A DNA stretch of 16,825 nucleotides, taken from contig JANQRI010000026.1 of the NCBI GenBank assembly GCA_028284675.1, forward strand, positions 1 through 16,825, written 5' to 3'. Both the position numbers and the translations under genes were made by a program. The notes beneath the pieces were generated by a model that did no database searches, was not told the DNA's origin, and worked only from the letters and a program-made list of their open reading frames with translations. Of this stretch, positions 16,454-16,825 are shown piece after piece. Within the stretch, counting starts at the first letter, position 1; each line of letters begins with the position of its first letter. Source of the stretch: Gammaproteobacteria bacterium. GTDB lineage: Bacteria; Pseudomonadota; Gammaproteobacteria; HTCC5015.

Positions 16454-16548
16454 TGGCCCTTGGCGGGGCTGCGAAGCAGCAAGGTTGGTAGCTCGACTCG
16501 CACTGAGCGCGTCGGACAAGTGGAACAAAATAGAAGTTGGTTCAACAC
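16454..16548 (+). pseudogene. Degenerate tRNA-like unit, copy A
   Basis: The unit beginning GGCCCTTGGC at 16455 matches copy B (16550-16581) over 32 nt with one mismatch, and also shares GCTCGACTC further on. It resembles the 5' half of the intact CAU tRNA downstream. The D loop is replaced by an 18-nt block (GGGGCTGCGAAGCAGCAA) that forms a 5-bp hairpin with a GAA loop. The anticodon loop has decayed to CTCGCAC, and no normal T arm is visible. It lies just after the rpoD terminator. Confidence 0.5.
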
Positions 16549-16610
16549 GGGCCCTTAGCGGGGCTGCGAAGCAGCAAGGTTAGAGCGCTCGACTCATAAT
16601 GACCAGGGCC
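16549..16610 (+). pseudogene. Degenerate tRNA-like unit, copy B
   Basis: It begins GGGCCCTTAGC, one base different from the first 11 bases of the intact tRNA at 16642. The same 18-nt hairpin block as in copy A then replaces the D loop. GGTTAGAGC and CGACTCATAAT follow, identical to the tRNA including the CAU anticodon loop. It ends CCAGGGCC, which can pair with the 5' end, but it has no T arm or CCA. Copies A and B and the tRNA are spaced 95 and 93 bp apart. Confidence 0.55.
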
Positions 16611-16641
16611 ATGTAGTAAGATAGGAAAAGTTAGTCTATGG

Positions 16642-16718
16642 GGGTCCTTAGCTCAGTTGGTTAGAGCATCCGACTCATAATCGGCAGGTCGAAGGTTCAA
16701 GTCCTTCAGGACCCACCA
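16642..16718 (+). tRNA. tRNA with CAU anticodon, probably tRNA-Ile2 (lysidine-modified)
   Basis: This is an intact 77-nt tRNA with encoded CCA (16716-16718). The acceptor stem GGGTCCT/AGGACCC is perfect, the D stem is GCTC/GAGC, and the T stem GAAGG/CCTTC is perfect with loop TTCAAGT. The anticodon loop is CTCATAA. CAU can be elongator Met, initiator Met or Ile2. The first pair is G-C, which argues against an initiator. The stem CGA/TCG next to the loop, the CT/AG end of the acceptor and the TTCAAGT loop resemble E. coli ileX and not metT, and ileX also lies just downstream of rpoD in E. coli as I recall. If it is Ile2, C34 is changed to lysidine by TilS and the tRNA reads AUA. The tRNA call is certain; its identity less so. 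Confidence 0.93.
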
Positions 16719-16734
16719 TCCTTCTTAAGGTCCG

Positions 16735-16778
16735 TACCGGGAACATGGTTTACGGATAATACCGGAGACATGGTTTAC
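16735..16778. repeat. Two 19-bp direct repeats with 25-bp period, possible insertion-sequence end
   Basis: TACCGGGAACATGGTTTAC (16735-16753) and TACCGGAGACATGGTTTAC (16760-16778) differ at two positions and are spaced 25 bp apart. Motifs of the form CCGGAGACATGGTTTACA recall, from memory, the terminal regions of some IS481-family elements. The repeats begin 17 bp after the tRNA 3' end. The window ends before any transposase can be identified. Confidence 0.5.
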
Positions 16779-16825
16779 AGTTCCGGGGCAAAAGGGTTGG
16801 AGGCCGGTTCAACGCGGCCTTCATC
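16775..16825 (-). CDS. Possible C-terminal tail of a gene entering from the right edge
   Basis: On the minus strand, sixteen codons are open from the window edge to a TAA at 16775-16777 (DEGRVEPASNPFAPEL). The stop overlaps the second 19-bp repeat, as would be expected for a transposase gene ending inside the end of its own insertion sequence. Sixteen open codons alone prove nothing, so this is only a pointer. Confidence 0.25.
   Translation of the reverse strand, partial: DEGRVEPASNPFAPEL

Noticed and set aside
16386..16583. Open frame of about 65 codons after rpoD
   Set aside because: It runs through the rpoD terminator and the tRNA-like repeats, so it cannot be a sensible gene.

Overview
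The window reads as ordinary chromosomal DNA of a gammaproteobacterium. The evidence is the type of RpoD, the gap-pgk-pyk order, a DUF4404 protein, an MltD-type lytic transglycosylase, and a CAU tRNA just downstream of rpoD. I cannot fix the order or genus from sequence alone. Gene density is high, and no phage, CRISPR array or defence operon is visible.

Layout. Positions 2-223 are the 3' end of an unidentified + strand gene with a Pro/Val-rich tail. It converges on a 1-Cys peroxiredoxin (242-883, -). Divergent from that is a + strand group: a membrane-anchored FG-GAP/UnbV-like beta-propeller protein (1124-2869), a compact rhomboid protease (2896-3504) and a DUF4404 protein (3552-3809). These converge on a large LysM-rich lytic transglycosylase (3818-6223, -). 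Next is a + strand run of purC, bioD and a soluble GAF-PAS-PAS histidine kinase (6407-10122). It converges, with only 19 bp between stop codons, on a glycolytic operon on the - strand (gap, then pgk, then pyk; 13935 down to 10142). A 584-bp gene-free divergent region separates gap from rpoD (14520-16385, +). rpoD ends in a clear intrinsic terminator.

The last 430 bp are the least ordinary part. Two degenerate tRNA-like copies precede one intact CAU tRNA at a spacing of about 94 bp. A pair of 25-bp-period repeats and a possible gene tail follow, and may be the edge of an insertion sequence.

Functionally the window combines lower glycolysis, one purine and one biotin step, peroxide defence, cell-wall turnover, a two-component sensor and the primary sigma factor. 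I found no convincing new multi-gene system. The best leads are the tRNA-like tandem array, the possible mobile-element boundary beside it, a perfect 13-bp hairpin between gap and pgk, and the FG-GAP/rhomboid gene pair.
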